Position numbers and translations under genes: made by a program
Shown: positions 22,580-34,643 of the stretch, piece by piece
How the letters are laid out: each line of letters begins with the position of its first letter
How positions within the stretch are numbered: position 1 is the stretch's first letter
The notes under the pieces: generated by a model
What the model was told of the DNA's origin: nothing
Database searches by the model: none
What the model saw: the letters and a program-made list of their open reading frames with translations, nothing else
DNA from: Oscheius onirici
Taxonomy: Eukaryota; Nematoda; Chromadorea; Rhabditida; Rhabditidae
NCBI GenBank assembly: GCA_932521025.1
Contig: OW051472.1
Span: forward strand, 4,278,001-4,342,000
DNA length: 64,000 nt
Direction of reading: 5' to 3'

Positions 22580-25500
22580 ATGCTGCTGCTGTTGTTGTCG
22601 TTTCCGCTGCTCCTCCTTCCTCACATTCAGGTAATCCTTTTTTTGCCCCGAACCGGGACCAATTTATCCTCTTCTCCGGGACAACACTTGAGCCTTCTAT
22701 GCCGCTTGTGACCATTATCGCCGTGACGGCTATTTGCAATTCGAGTTCTCTCCGTTCTCATGTCCAAAGGGAAACTGAGTCGCTTTTCGATTTTTTCTAT
22801 TTCGCTCGGAGATCGGAGAGAGGCTCTCAGGGTGTGGCTGGCAACTTTTCAGATTAGAGTTTCAGACTCTGTATGAGTTGGAAAAACAATTTTCAGGGTA
22901 TCCACCATAGACTCACCAAAAGAGAACTACAGCATGTTTTTGGAGTCGAGGAAAAGGATCACGTTAGTTTTGAACAGAATCTTTTAAATGCTTCCTTTAT
23001 AGGTTCCAGAATACCATTTGATCAGACCAGAGAGAGTCAAGACAGACGATGGAAGGTTGCAATTACGATTCGGGGCATGGAACGACACTTTTGAGATGGA
23101 GCTACGTCGGAAGAGTCTTCTGAGTCCTCACCTTGTCTCAGTTGTTAGAAACGGGACTTTTACTCACGAGTATAAAGGCCTTCAAGGACTATATCATGAC
23201 TGTCACTATCAGGTGGGTGTCTCCTATTTTGAATTTGTATGATGAATGGTGGTTAATAGAGGGTTGAAGCAACTCCTTCTTCAAAATTAACTTTGAACAG
23301 TACAATTTCAGGGGGAAGTGAAGTCGCATGACGATGCTCCAGTAGCCTTGTCTGACTGCAGTTCTTTGATGGGGACACTCCATATGGCCGATCATTTTCT
23401 AGTCCTACAAACTATTCCTCGACGGGTTAGACACCTTCAGGTACCTTTTTTGTGACTCGCATGACTCGCATGACCAAACACTTCTACTTCGACCCTTATC
23501 TTCAGGAAGAGGACCATCTAGTTTTCAAACGCGCCGCCTCTCTTCTAACCTCTTTGGAGGGGACTATAGAGGAAGAAGTCGCTCGTCTGAACGAGTATCA
23601 GGAACCCTTTTGTGATACCAGTGAAAATATGGATGACCCAAATACTGGTCTGTTACCTTATTTCCCAAAAGAAAAACAAAATTCAGCTCAAATTCTTCAC
23701 TTAAACTATTCTATTCCCTCAGCTGCACGTCTTGACTCGCCTGTCATTTTTCCAAATATGGATCCTATTACACTAGAAATCGGCTTGTTCCTCGACTCTA
23801 AGCTATTCGAGCATTTTCAGAGGTCGTATTCCGAGATGTATAATAAAAGACATAATTTTAGAGAATACATCCAGGACGCAGAACAACATCTTCTAGACTT
23901 TTCGCTAGCTTTAATCAATAATGTTCACGTCTTATACCAACAGCCGACTCTCTCACCGAATCTGGACATAGTCATAGTTCGCTACGAAATGTGGAAAGCA
24001 CAGCCGGTAGAGAAGATTTCTTCAAATGAAGTACGGGCCAATTCAGAGCAATCTGGAGACGTATGTTCATAAGGGAGGACAGGCTCAGTCTCTTCTGGAC
24101 GCCTTCTGTAGACATCAGGCACATGTCAATCCCGGAACCGACCTCACCGATCCAGGTCATTGGGATCACGGAGTTCTTCTCACTGGGTAACTTCTTTTTG
24201 CCAAAACGCGCCTTTTGGAACGAAATTGTTTAAAATTTTGATGAGAACGAGATAACCCGACAGAAAGTCGTTGCGGATTTCCTTACTTATTGTACGCGCC
24301 TATGTTCATTGAATTTTTGAATGATACTGTTGCTCGTACACAGTACCGTAGTATTGTCCAACAGGACCCACACTCATTCCTTTTCCAGATACGATATTTA
24401 TCACACAACGGCGTCTGTGGCCGGTGTGGCTCCTGTGGCCAGAATGTGTGATCCGCTCTTTGCCTGCTCTCTAGTTGAAGGACTCCACCTTGGTCGTTCG
24501 TTTGTTCTGGCCCACGAAATGGGACACAAGTGAGGGATTTCCTATAATCATTCAATGAAGTTCAGTATGGGAATGGTCCACGACGGTGTTCAGAACGATT
24601 GTCCCAAATCCTGTTGCCTCATGTCAGCCGTTAATGGAGCTGGAAAAACGACGTGGTCGCCGTGTTCTGTCAGAGAATTCAATGCCTTTCTTCTTCAACT
24701 CGAGTTTGAAACCTTTTAAGTATGCCTAATATTAATTCTAGTGAGACAGGAAGAGGAAACTGTCTTCGAGACGGAGCAGAAGGTCTCACCTCGTTCAACC
24801 ATTTGACAGATGGTCGTCTTCCCGGACAGAGATTCACGGCTGATCAGCAGTGTTCTTACTTTTGGGGAAGAGAATATCGAGTAGAAATACCATCTGGAAG
24901 GAACATGGAAGTTAGTTTAATTTTTGTGTCTCGAATGTTCCATCTCGACTTCCGAACATAACATTTCAGGACATTTGTCGCATCTTGTGGTGTGGAAACA
25001 GTGGCTCAACAATCTCGACAGCTCATCCAGCACTGGAAGGCTCGTGGTGTGGAGAGGGACGGTGGTGTCACGAGGGACACTGCTCCTTGTGGCCCACCTT
25101 TCCACCACCAGCTATTATTCATGGCAGCTGGTCGGAATGGAGCAGCGGCGAGAAACTCTGTCCCGTCCAAAACTGCAACGTTCAAGGCTCAATTACCATA
25201 AAGGCTCAACACAGAGATTGTGTCAATCCGGCGTAAGTCAATTTTTTCGCTTTGCATAAATTCTTAGACCCAATAATGGCGGAAAAGTTTGCGAGGGCTC
25301 TTCGATTCGCGGCATCATCTGTGGTTTTCACGTGTCTCACTGTCACACTGGCCTCAGTAGACAAGACTTCAGCAATCGAGTCTGTTCAAGCATCAAACAT
25401 GATCCGAACAGACCCGATGTTCAACTGACTGGAGAGGGTTTTGAACGTTTGTCCATCATCTACCTTCCCCATCAAAATACTTTCAGATTCCACTCAGCCT

Positions 25501-28500
25501 TGTCGTGTCTGGTGTCATTTGACCAATTCGGAACTGATCCGAAACAAAGGACAGTTTCCCGACGGATCCCCGTGTGGCGATGGACAGTTCTGTGTCGGTG
25601 GGAGTTGTCTTCCTGTCTCTTGTGGCAACAAGGCTGTCGTTTCGGCCGAAGAGGACTGTCCAGTGAGTGATACAGAGCTCAGTCGTTGGGCCGAATGGTC
25701 TCCGTGGTCCGAGTGCAGCGTCTCTTGTGGACAAGGCGGAATCCAACAAAGGAAACGCTCCTGTTTCGATCCGTTGGGATTGAACAAATGCCGAGGGCCG
25801 TCCGAAGACCGACGTGATTGTCAGCCTGTTCCAAAGCCCTGCGAATCTCAATGGGGAGAATGGAGCAGCTGTGACGCCGTTTGTGGGGAGGGTATTCAGC
25901 GACGGACAAGAGCTTGTCTCACATCGGACTGTAACCGAGAGGAGAAGAAAATCTGCAAAACTGTGAGCCCTCTTTTTGACAGAAAAAATAAGAGCCATAG
26001 GATGGATGTTGGTCTGGTTGGAAAGAATGGAGCAGCTGTTCTGTTCAATGTGGAGGAGGTCATCGCCGAAGAAATCGGGCGTGTCCTTCTGGCGACTGTC
26101 ATGGACAGTCTTTCGAGTTCCAGGGATGTAATGAACAGCCTTGTCTGGAAGATTCTTGGGGCGATTGGCTGCCCTGTTCAGTCAGCTGCGGAATTGGCTT
26201 CCAAATACGGGAAAGACTATGTGGCGGGAAACTTTGTGCCTCGTCAAACAAACAAGCCAGGACTTGCAATGAACAGGTATCATTTCAGTTAGCTGATTTG
26301 TTCTGACTCAAGAATTACTCACAGTTTACGGAACAATACCCCTCCGTCGTTTACAACAATTCTTTACCCGCTAAAAGTCACGACATAATAACTACCCAGA
26401 CTGAGCAACGTTCCCCTAACAGTTTTATTCAAAACTGATTAAAGTGAGGGTAGCTCTATCTCCCCTTCGAATTTTCGCGTGCAAAATTTCAGCACGGCGG
26501 TCTACAAAGGACACTGGCGCAGTGGATAAGATATGTTTCTACTAATTTTAAAGTCACCGGTTCAATTCCTTGGGTTGTCGGTTTTTTTTTGCATATAAGT
26601 TCAAAGAGGTTTATGTAAAACAGAGGACTCAAAGAGCGGCGGAACCACCCGTTGAATAGGACAGTTAGATGGCTCGGCGCGCTGACATAGTTTCTCAAGA
26701 AACTCGGTTTTGAGCTTTGCGATGTTCTGCAAACTTGTAGTTTTTCGTCTGTTCTACAACTTTGCAGAACATTGTTTGGGCTAAAAATCCCGCCTTCGGT
26801 ATGAAAACCGTTAGTCAAGTTGCGAGGTTAGTCCTAGCGAAAATGAGACAAAGGCAACAACTTTTGAAGAAAAATTAGTTTTTCGAAGTGGAATAATAAA
26901 CAAAAGAGAAGCGCTTTGGCTGCATTCATGAACTTAGATAAGAGGCTAATACAGGACTTTCAGTCACTAACAGACAGACACAGAGACACGAGAGCAATGA
27001 ATCTGGCTAATGCAAAGACTTTAGGCATGCCCCATTGAAGCAACGAATTCTGTCTGGAATGATTGGTCCGAATGGACGGAATGTAGTCAGAGCTGTGGAG
27101 AAGGAATCCAGACAAGAGAGAGGATCTGCAAAGAGGGCACATGTCCTCGATCTGAAGCCATTGGTCAGCGAAGATGTGTCTCTCGAGCATGTTCTACTTG
27201 GAACGACTGGTCCGATTGGACCACCTGTACTTCGTGTTCCAGTGCTGAGACCAGAACAAGACATCGAAAATGCAGTTCGTCGTTCTTCTTCGATCCTGTG
27301 GGTGATTGTATTGGAGAAGCTGTCGAGACACAGGGCTGTGATGCTTGGTGTAATAAGGAGGAGAGTCTGTCTAATCACAACGCCATTGAACTGTTGACTT
27401 CGAGAGGAAAAAAGAAAGTTGTTGCACACGGTGGAAGAATTGTTCCCTTTGGAGTCCAATGGGGAACTTGGACAGAATGGACAAAGTGTACAGTATCTTG
27501 TGGAGGCGGATCACGAAGACGTTCAAGAGTCTGTGTTGGAGAAGGCTGTCCATCTCAGCCATTGGAAGTGAAACGAGAGACATGTAACGAGCAGAATTGT
27601 GAAGATGGTATCAAAATGATGTTGAGCATAAAAGTCTCGAGTTTAGGTTTCTTCTGGGGAACTTGGTCTGATTGGAATGAATGCAATCTCTCCTGTGGAG
27701 ATGGTGGTGTTCAAACGAGAAGAAGAAAGTGTCATGGTTTCTTCGCCTTCCAATGTTCCGGTCCAACTACAATGACACGAGAATGCAGTGATCTTCCGGA
27801 CTGTCCCACTAGCCACACTGCTGCTCGACCCACCGTGCCTCAATGGTCAACCTGGTCCTCTTGGTCATCCTGTTCCTGTTTTACTTCAACCGAAACTCGT
27901 CGTCGATTCTGTCGCATCTCCGATCCAGCACTACAAGGCTTCTGTTCGGGACCCATTTTGCAACAAAGACCTTGCAAGCCAGCAGTAAGTTTCAGTATTA
28001 CTGTCAAATGTCTCTGCAGAGTTGTGTGGTAACCCCCGGAGGCTGGTCGAGTTGGTCGGAATGGTCGACATGTTCCAAAGACTGTGAGGGAAGTGGTGGA
28101 CATCAGATTCGGAACAGAATGTGCAGTGAGCCTCTTCCTGCCAATCGCGGAGCCTACTGTACTGGGTATTCTTTCGATCAACGAGCGTGCTCTTCCAATG
28201 AAGTCTGTACAGCGCCAATTGATGGCAGTTGGTCAGAATGGACCTCGTGGAGCGAGTGTTCCGACCCATGCAATAATGGTCACAAGAGCAGAACGCGCTT
28301 CTGTTCCAATCCCCGTCCCTCTCACGGTGGTCTACAGTGCTACGGATCAGATTTCGAGCTACAGCCCTGTTCTGATCCAAGCAGATGCAACTGTAAGTGA
28401 TCTTCTTTCTCTCTTTCTCCGTTTCCTCGGTTTGCACTCTCAGCACCGCATGCCTTTCAGCTGTCGACGGCAGCTGGTCTTCCTGGTCACCGTGGTCTGA

Positions 28501-29018
28501 ATGCCCAACCACTTGTGGATTTGCTCTTCAGACGAGAGATCGAGTATGTTCAGCTCCAGCACCACAGGACGGTGGTCAAGAATGTTCTGGAATTGCTGTC
28601 CAGTCGTCAGTCTGCAGCACGGATCCCTGTGATGGTTAGCACTGCATGATTATTGTTTAAGGCTGAACACTCACTATGCGTTTTGGAAAGAGCGATATTG
28701 ACCGAACCTGAAACAAATAAGTTGTTACAGCGCCACACGTGCGAAAAGAAGTCTTGTCATCCAAATGATGAAATGAAAAATGTTTCAGAGACTTTCGACG
28801 GAGAATGGTCCAGCTGGCAGCCGTGGTCATACTGCTTTGGTAACTGTGGAGTCAGTTCGCGGATCAGAACTCGCGAATGTTCTGCTCATTCCGGTAATGG
28901 TGCTCCCTGCTTCGGACGTTCTTTCGAATCGGAAGAATGTTCTCAACAAGACGCTTCCTTTTGTAGTCGTTTCGTACACCATTCTTCTGCTCTTGATACG
29001 CTTTATCAGATCGCTTAG
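22580..29018 (+). CDS. ADAMTS metalloprotease with about 14 thrombospondin type 1 repeats
   Basis: A secreted extracellular-matrix protease. Exon 1 (22580-22630) is a compact signal peptide, MLLLLLSFPLLLLPHIQ, that joins in phase to 22897. The propeptide includes VPEYHLIRPERV and GTLHMADHFLVLQTIPRR. The catalytic domain has the zinc site HEMGHNMGMVHD, split by an intron after the third His, and the disintegrin-like and Cys-rich parts include SGSTISTAHPALEGSWCGEG and CRVWCHLTNSEL. A degenerate first TSP1 precedes the Cys-rich region. I then count about 13 more TSP1 modules, several of the GxWSxWSxWSEC form, to 29018. The GON domain of GON-1 is not seen, so it is nearer in layout to ADT-1/ADT-2. 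The last 20 residues after TSP1-14 are not TSP1-like and the stop exon is the least certain part. Confidence 0.9.
26381..26445. repeat. Dispersed repeat, fragment in ADAMTS intron
   Basis: Contains ACTACCCAGACTGAGCAACG and TTCCCCTAACAGTTTTATTC, then AAAACTGATTAA, matching the right part of the 40185-40360 copy. Confidence 0.5.
26510..26590 (+). repeat. tRNA-derived element (pseudo-tRNA or SINE head)
   Basis: A near-consensus pol III A box (TGGCGCAGTGG) is followed about 45 nt later by a B box (GGTTCAATTCC) and a run of nine T, the layout of a tRNA gene with terminator. The stems do not pair: only 4 of 7 acceptor and 2 of 5 T-stem pairs form. A functional tRNA is therefore unlikely and a tRNA-derived repeat or pseudogene fits better. 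Confidence 0.55.
26724..26770. repeat. Dispersed hairpin repeat, copy 1
   Basis: GTTCTGCAAACTTGTAG is followed 13 nt later by its near-perfect reverse complement CTACAACTTTGCAGAAC. A closely similar arrangement occurs at about 35309-35355 and a more diverged one near 34184-34232. Confidence 0.6.
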
Positions 29019-30048
29019 TCTCTTTTCCCGGTATATTTATTCTGTTTTCATGTTGTTGTCATTCCATGATCTCTGTACCATGTCTTTCTATAAATATATC
29101 AGACGCATACTATCTCGAAAAATTCTCAGGCATGCGTAATGACCGGGGCGGACTCGAAAAGTGCTAATTCAATTAGACCGCTGCCCAGGTTCGGCAGAAT
29201 CGCCCCAGTCAGATCTATCGCCGTCGGGCACCGGCAGCAGACTGATTTATATTTGTGGCAGATGGACGTCTCTCGTAGTCTCTTTTCTCGTAATTCGTGT
29301 CGAGACTCTCAGGCTAAAATATACTTGAACAAATAGCTAGTGGGTGCAACATTTCCTATTCCTCTGGTTTAGTATTAGAAGTTACAAATAAGATGAATAA
29401 GCCCAGTAATTTTGCCTTGTCACTGACGTTGAAATGGCTTGACCATCTATTTCGCTACGTTTGAAGTCTTGACACGCTTAATTTTTTAGCGTTTTCGCCA
29501 AGTTCTTTCAGACCACAAACTTGAGTTTAACCGACAGTTTTCTTCCTTTGTATCCCCATTCCGTCCGTGACAGTCTGGCAACAGAATTCGCCGCCTCTCA
29601 TCATTTTTTATCCGATCCGCACAATGTCCGGATCTCGCGTAATTCATCACGCAATCCATGTTGCCGCCAATTCCGATCAACTGTCAGAACCACAAAAACG
29701 TCTTCTTTCAATTATCTCAATCTGCCAACGACTAGTTCCTCCATGATATAAGCTGACAAAGGAGAACGACTTGTCTCGAGTACTCTCTTGACCTCCCTCT
29801 TTTGCCAAATCTTGCTTCTCCTCGAGGGAAACTCCGCCCAATCAGTCGTTTAGTTGTCCTTCCTACTGCCAAAGATACCATCTTTCTTCTCTTGGCTACA
29901 GTAAGACACAATTGTGTCTGGCCATTTTGAGATCATTATCACCTACACAGCCCGGTTCCACTCTCAAGCTTTCGGTGATAAAAAGCGCTCGTAAATAAGA
30001 GGACAGAAGCCGCGAAAAAGCCCACACATAACGACTTATTTCGGCAGG
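29019..30048. other. Intergenic region between ADAMTS and the ground-like gene
   Basis: About 1 kb without a supported gene. Open frames at 29139-29336 and 29521-29751 show no signal peptide, domain or splice logic. It presumably carries the ADAMTS 3' UTR and the ground-like gene promoter. Confidence 0.5.
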
Positions 30049-31627
30049 ATGTGGATCCTCTGCTTGGCACTGGTCGTGCTGGCAACGGCAGTACGAGTCC
30101 ATCCTCCGCGGGACCGCCAATTTCAGATCCAGGGAGTTTTGATAGAAGAGGTTTGTCTTTTTTTCCTATAAAATTAATGAATCTTCAGCCGCATCGACAT
30201 TTCCGTGTGAAGCGACAGTTTCAACAGCCATTCTACAGACAGGTAGGGCTGACTAATTGATACTAACAGTAACCGGTAGAGCGAAGAGGCAAATGTTGAG
30301 CAAAGTGACAAAATGGAAGAGGATCTGGTGGGTTCGGCTCTGGGTTTCTTCAGTTTGCAAAAAGCACAAGGCACATTCGCTATTATAAGTTTCACACTTT
30401 CAGCGACGGCACTCTTCAGAATGTTGCGTGAGTAGTGTGGGGGTCGGTTGTGGAAGTCTCCGGCTGGCACAATCCACTTAAAGTTTTTGATCAAGTCGTA
30501 TTTTACGCAAGGGTCCCGCAGCGATATCTTTGCACGAAGCCGGAAACTTCCGTTGACCACGCTAGCCTTCATCACTGGCACTTTGACTTTTTCCATTCCT
30601 ACAAGCGAATGTAAATTTCAGGGACAAACGCCTCCTTCCTACTTTGAGAAACCCACACAGTCATACCGGCAAGCTTTGCCGTCAAATTCCTTCGGCCAGT
30701 CTGCCTCTACATTCGGTCAGACCTATAGAGCACAGCCTCCACAAGCTTTCGTTCCACGTCAATCGCCTCCTCAGCCGCAATTTCAAGCGAGACCGGCTCC
30801 TCCGCCTCAACAAAACTTCCAACAGCCACAGTCTCCCCAGTTCAGCCCGGCTCCCACTTGGCCAGGAAATAAGAGAGTCTTCAATGACGGCAGTAGCAAC
30901 TCTGCCTTCGGACCTCAATATGTTAGTTTTGGGTTCATCTTGCGACTTTATTATACAATTTAGAACCGTCCAAGTGGAGGAGGAATTGATTCGGATGGTT
31001 TTAACGGAGCTCGTTACTACTATCCACCAAAGCAGCCTTTCCCTCTCCCGAAATGCTTCTACAATCCGTCCGGATATGTTTGCTGCAACCAGATGCTCAA
31101 TGACTTGATCATCGAAACCTACAAAGAGCTCGACGCTCGTCCAAAGTTTCATACATGTAACGTCAATGCCCTCGCCTTTCAAATCCAGGTAGATTTTTTA
31201 AGTTTTTTTGTAGGTTTTAATAGGCACTGTAAAAAAGCCCCAAGTGCCCCAAGCGTATGCCCTCCCCTTTCAGCATAAGACAGATGATGTTTACGGTCAC
31301 TTTTAGCAACGTGCTGAAAAGAGGTTCAACCACACTTTTGAGACCATCGCTGCGTACGATGACTTTGGTCAGTTGGAAAAACACACATACTGATAAATTT
31401 ATATTTCAGCTCAAAAGATCCATTTCCACAGCGACTTTGTCTGCAAAGCAGAAATAGGAGGAAAATATCTTCTGGTATGAAATGAAAAAGAAAATATCAG
31501 ACTGTTTTAGACCTACGCGACAGTTCGAGAAGCAATGGATTCTTCCCTTCGACCATTTCCAAGTCGTGCGCCTCTCCCAACCGGACCCCAGTTTCAACGG
31601 AATCATCATCGCGTCATGGTGATCTAA
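30049..31627 (+). CDS. Ground-like domain secreted protein (hedgehog-related grl type)
   Basis: Nematode ground-like proteins are secreted, hedgehog-related and often cuticle-linked. A signal peptide (MWILCLALVVLATAVRV) is encoded by 30049-30150; a furin-like RVKR site follows in exon 2 (30189-30242). Exon 3 (30622-30921) is a Gln/Pro-rich low-complexity linker. The ground-like domain begins in exon 4 (30964-31188) with VCCNQMLNDLIIETYKEL and CNVNALAFQIQ and continues in the later exons with RFNHTFETI, DDFAQKIHFHSDFVCKAE and YLLTYAT, matching the family's CC...CN...DF...CK...YAT pattern. The stop is at 31625-31627. The second intron (379 bp) contains a 140-codon open frame on the opposite strand. 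Confidence 0.85.
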
Positions 31628-32762
31628 ATGCATATCAGAACTTTGTTAATATTGTGAGCAATACGAAACCAGCATTAAAGAATTTGGAATCTACTTTGAA
31701 CAATTTTTGCTGTTTGAAAAAAGAGATTAATTGACCCGAGTTTCACTGGAAGTGAATAACACCGGGTTCCTGAAATACTTTGAAAGATAAAATGATTGAT
31801 AATTGTGGGAAGACCGTGTAGTCTGCTGTCATAAACTCTGCTGTAATTGCCGAAGGTTCATACTGTAACTATCGTGTGTGGTGCTATCAGCTGTACTGAG
31901 GACTTGCAGTTGAGCGACTATAATAATTCAGACTGGAGATCAAACAGCAGATATCGAGCTCCTCGTTAATTCCAATAATTTCCTCTTTTGACTCGCAGGC
32001 AGTAGTTCCAGTACGACAAAACGAGGCATTCCGTTGCCTCTTCCTGGGAGAGTGAGCAGAAATAGGATCCATCGGCTCCAGGGTCGGAGGGTGATCAGGA
32101 ATATGAATCCGGCACACGACAACACTTGTGGACTTCAGTCTACTGAGAACATCTTCGATACCATTCCAATTTACAGCTCTTGCAAACTCTCGCACTTTAG
32201 TTTCCGATCGAAACTTATACAAATCGCGACAATCCCGCAATCCACAGCAATAGGCACACGCTCTCATTCTGACCAGGTAGTGTGTACGAAGATGTGAAAT
32301 AAGTACCCATAAAATATCAGAAGAATGTCCTACGCAAAGGGAATACTGAAGAAAAAAAATTCAGAATCGAGAAAAAAGTTTAAGTGTTGTGACAATTTAA
32401 CTTGTAAAGGATTATATCCTTTGGGTTACTGTAGCAAATGACCTCGGATGTCTATGACACCCCATTTAAGATCTTCAGAGTTCTTCGTGGACAGCATAGG
32501 AATTTGTACTCTTCAACGTTGAGGTTATAATGAAAAGTAGAGATTTCTGAACAGCTTCAGATAAATTTGTCTTCAAAAACTTCCTCATGTCGTCGGCTGC
32601 CTAGATTCGTAGAATAAGCAAAAGAACTCGAATCGGCCAGTCCTAATAGGATTACAGAAGCAGTGTTGACCAGACGGACGGAAGGGGGTTTTCTTGGATA
32701 TCGACAAGGGCATTAACATCCCAGAACTGATAATAGAATTATTCATCTACTCTTTTTCTACA
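31628..32762. other. Intergenic region with one possible small gene
   Basis: Apart from the THAP-like frame at 31887-32267, I see no gene, tRNA or structured repeat here. Confidence 0.4.
31887..32267 (-). CDS. Possible THAP-like zinc-finger ORF, partial
   Basis: A 126-codon minus-strand frame starts MRACAYCCGLRDCRDLYKFR and, about 45 residues later, has VVVCRIHIPDHPP. C-x2-C near the start and C-x2-H after 35-53 residues is the C2CH zinc layout of THAP DNA-binding domains, and the FRSETKVREFARAVNW stretch fits the beta/helix between them. There is no clear AVPT box and no further domain. It may be a small gene, the first exon of a larger one, a domesticated transposase piece, or chance. Confidence 0.3.
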   Translation of the reverse strand: MRACAYCCGLRDCRDLYKFRSETKVREFARAVNWNGIEDVLSRLKSTSVVVCRIHIPDHPPTLEPMDPISAHSPRKRQRNASFCRTGTTACESKEEIIGINEELDICCLISSLNYYSRSTASPQYS

Positions 32763-34643
32763 TCACAGTAACTGATAAAGACGATCAACTAAACGTTTCC
32801 AAGGCCGGACAAGGTCAGCATCGGCTACTTTCAGATCATTAGACACATAGGCGTACGAAAGATTGTTGTGGATATCAACTCGAACATTCTGTCCGCCGAA
32901 ACCAGAGTGACCGAATATCCATTCTCCCTGAAACTCGAGTTACTCTAGTTTTCCTCGTCATACCTTTGGATTTTTTGTGAACTGATATCCGTAGCCTTTG
33001 CTCTCCTCATAGCCATTGGTCACGTCCATCTCGTCGATGAGAACGGGCTGTGAGAGATGTTTTCGATGGAACTGTTCCGAAAGAAGAGATCTGGAGGCTA
33101 TCAGTTGATGAACAGATGCCAGTCCTTTTGCATTTCCTATTCCCATATTAGAGGGCATCGGCAGCAGGCGGTTTTCCACAAGATTGTACTGAAACCAAAG
33201 TTTTATTATCTGGTCAGTATGTCTGACAGCTAGCAAGCCCTTACATCATCCGTAGTGATCCAAGACCAGGTAGTGTACAAACCATTCTGATACTCTCGAT
33301 TGTAGGCCATATATCGTCTGAAAAAATCTACAGTCTGATCAAAGAAGAAATTCGTAATCAGTCTTTGAAACAATCATAACTTCTCAATATTCGATACTCA
33401 TAAACAAAAAACTATAAAGTGCCATTAAGATGTACCTGTACGATTCATAGTTGTCCCTCTTTTCAGCCTCCAAGTCTTCTTCCGTCGTCGATCTCAACAT
33501 AGCCACCCTGTTATTTGTGCATCTAGTAGGCAGACCAATAAAGATGTCACTCAACTCTAAACTTCAAAGAATCAAGAATCTGTAAGTCGACCTACCATAC
33601 TTCTCAATGATATCTTCTTTGAACACACCCACGATTCCCCGCTGTCTGTCGTCAATCCTCCTTACTAATTGGTCCATAAGGAATCTGAACCTTTTCCGTT
33701 TTCTTTGATATAACCTCTGTTACCCAATAGTCAGAGCATGATAACCGGTCTTGGTACCTGGTCCCCAGATTGGAACGGCGTCTTCAAAGTACTTTGACAT
33801 TTTCCCAGAGTCAAGCACATGTTCCCGTGCGACCGTCTCTTTTGTAAAAGGGAGTCCAGCCTAATATCAAGTTTATTCCCAAGACAAAACTTTTGGTACT
33901 TGATGAAGGACGATGTGGTTGATAGTCGTGTTTTCCTTGCCATGTTGTCCGTACTCTGGCCAATAATCCGTGACTAGTGTATCGTATGAAATGCCTTTTC
34001 TGTCCAACACTAAAGCCAGAACAGTGGCCGAAATGCTCTGAATTGCCTGTTTGCTCACGGCCATATTTGCAGCTGCAAAAACTGCCAGAGAGAGGATTCG
34101 GTGTCAGTGGCCGTTTCTCTTTTTTTCCAACCCACTCAATATTCGAACAGATATTCAAGTTGTTCAAGTTTAAGCTTTTCGGACTTTTGCAAAGTTATTG
34201 AAAAGATTAAGGGTTACAGCTTCGCAGAATATCAAAAGGGATGAAAATATCTTCAACTTGAAAAATAGCATTTTTCTACCTCGAATACAATAAAAAACGC
34301 TACCTTTGTTGTTGAGAAAAGAACCGAAAGCGAGTGTTTCGTCCATCTCTGTCCAATTTTTTCGTTAGCTATTCCTCCATATAGATCAACCACCATCTCG
34401 CCATTATGATAAACGGCAAAAGAGGCTCCAGCCTTCTCCAGACCTTTCTCAAAGTTTTCTCTGAAGACTTTGTTCAAAGGGCGTAAGATTGTAACTCAAT
34501 AGCTTTTTTTTTTTGAGACGATGCGCTTTTTGGACAGATTGATTCAAGGCTTACTTGAATATTTGGCGTAGATCCTCGAATCGGGGATCCGCGTAGCCGA
34601 CGGTCACTTCCATGGCTGTCAGAAGAAGCAATGACCATAGCAT
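32763..34643 (-). CDS. Beta-lactamase-fold (class C/serine hydrolase) protein of the nematode LACT family
   Basis: About nine exons on the minus strand: 34555-34643, 34304-34460, 33900-34037, 33724-33860, about 33595-33684, 33435-33560, 33245-33320, 32965-33188 and 32763-32930. The N-terminus is a signal peptide (MLWSLLLLTAMEVTVG). The core motifs of the family are seen: SxxK as STTK in VLFSTTK, the second-motif tyrosine in TGYHALTIG, and HSGFGGQ in place of KTG. AVYHNGEMVVDLYGG and LPFTKETVAREHVLD also fit. Exon 3 joins directly after STTK, giving STTK-SISATVLALVLDRKG. Such animal proteins are probably esterases or peptidases rather than antibiotic-degrading enzymes; substrate unknown. The signal peptide predicts secretion or ER entry. 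Confidence 0.88.
34184..34232. repeat. Dispersed hairpin repeat, copy 3 (diverged)
   Basis: Within an intron of the beta-lactamase-fold gene. The segment AGATTAAGGGTTACAGCTTC GCAGAA-like block matches the second copy near 35330-35355 (AGATCAAGGGCTGCAACTTC) over about 40 nt, but its left arm is degraded. Confidence 0.45.

Larger units (their letters stand above)
26280..27024 (+). other. Long intron of the ADAMTS gene holding repeat pieces
   Basis: The intron separates the TSP1-5 and TSP1-6 exons (CAG/GTATCA to TTTAG/GCATGC). It holds a dispersed-repeat fragment (about 26381-26445), a degenerate tRNA-like element (26510-26590) and a hairpin repeat (26724-26770), each described separately. Confidence 0.7.

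Noticed and set aside
22699-22858. Alternative ADAMTS first exon starting MPLVTIIAVTAIC
   Set aside because: It has a signal-like start but no donor in phase 0; the exon at 22580-22630 joins exactly in phase.
22873-22962. Start of ADAMTS at an in-frame Met (MSWKNNF)
   Set aside because: It would lack a signal peptide, and the sequence before GGT ATC CAC reads as an intron end (TTTTCAG).
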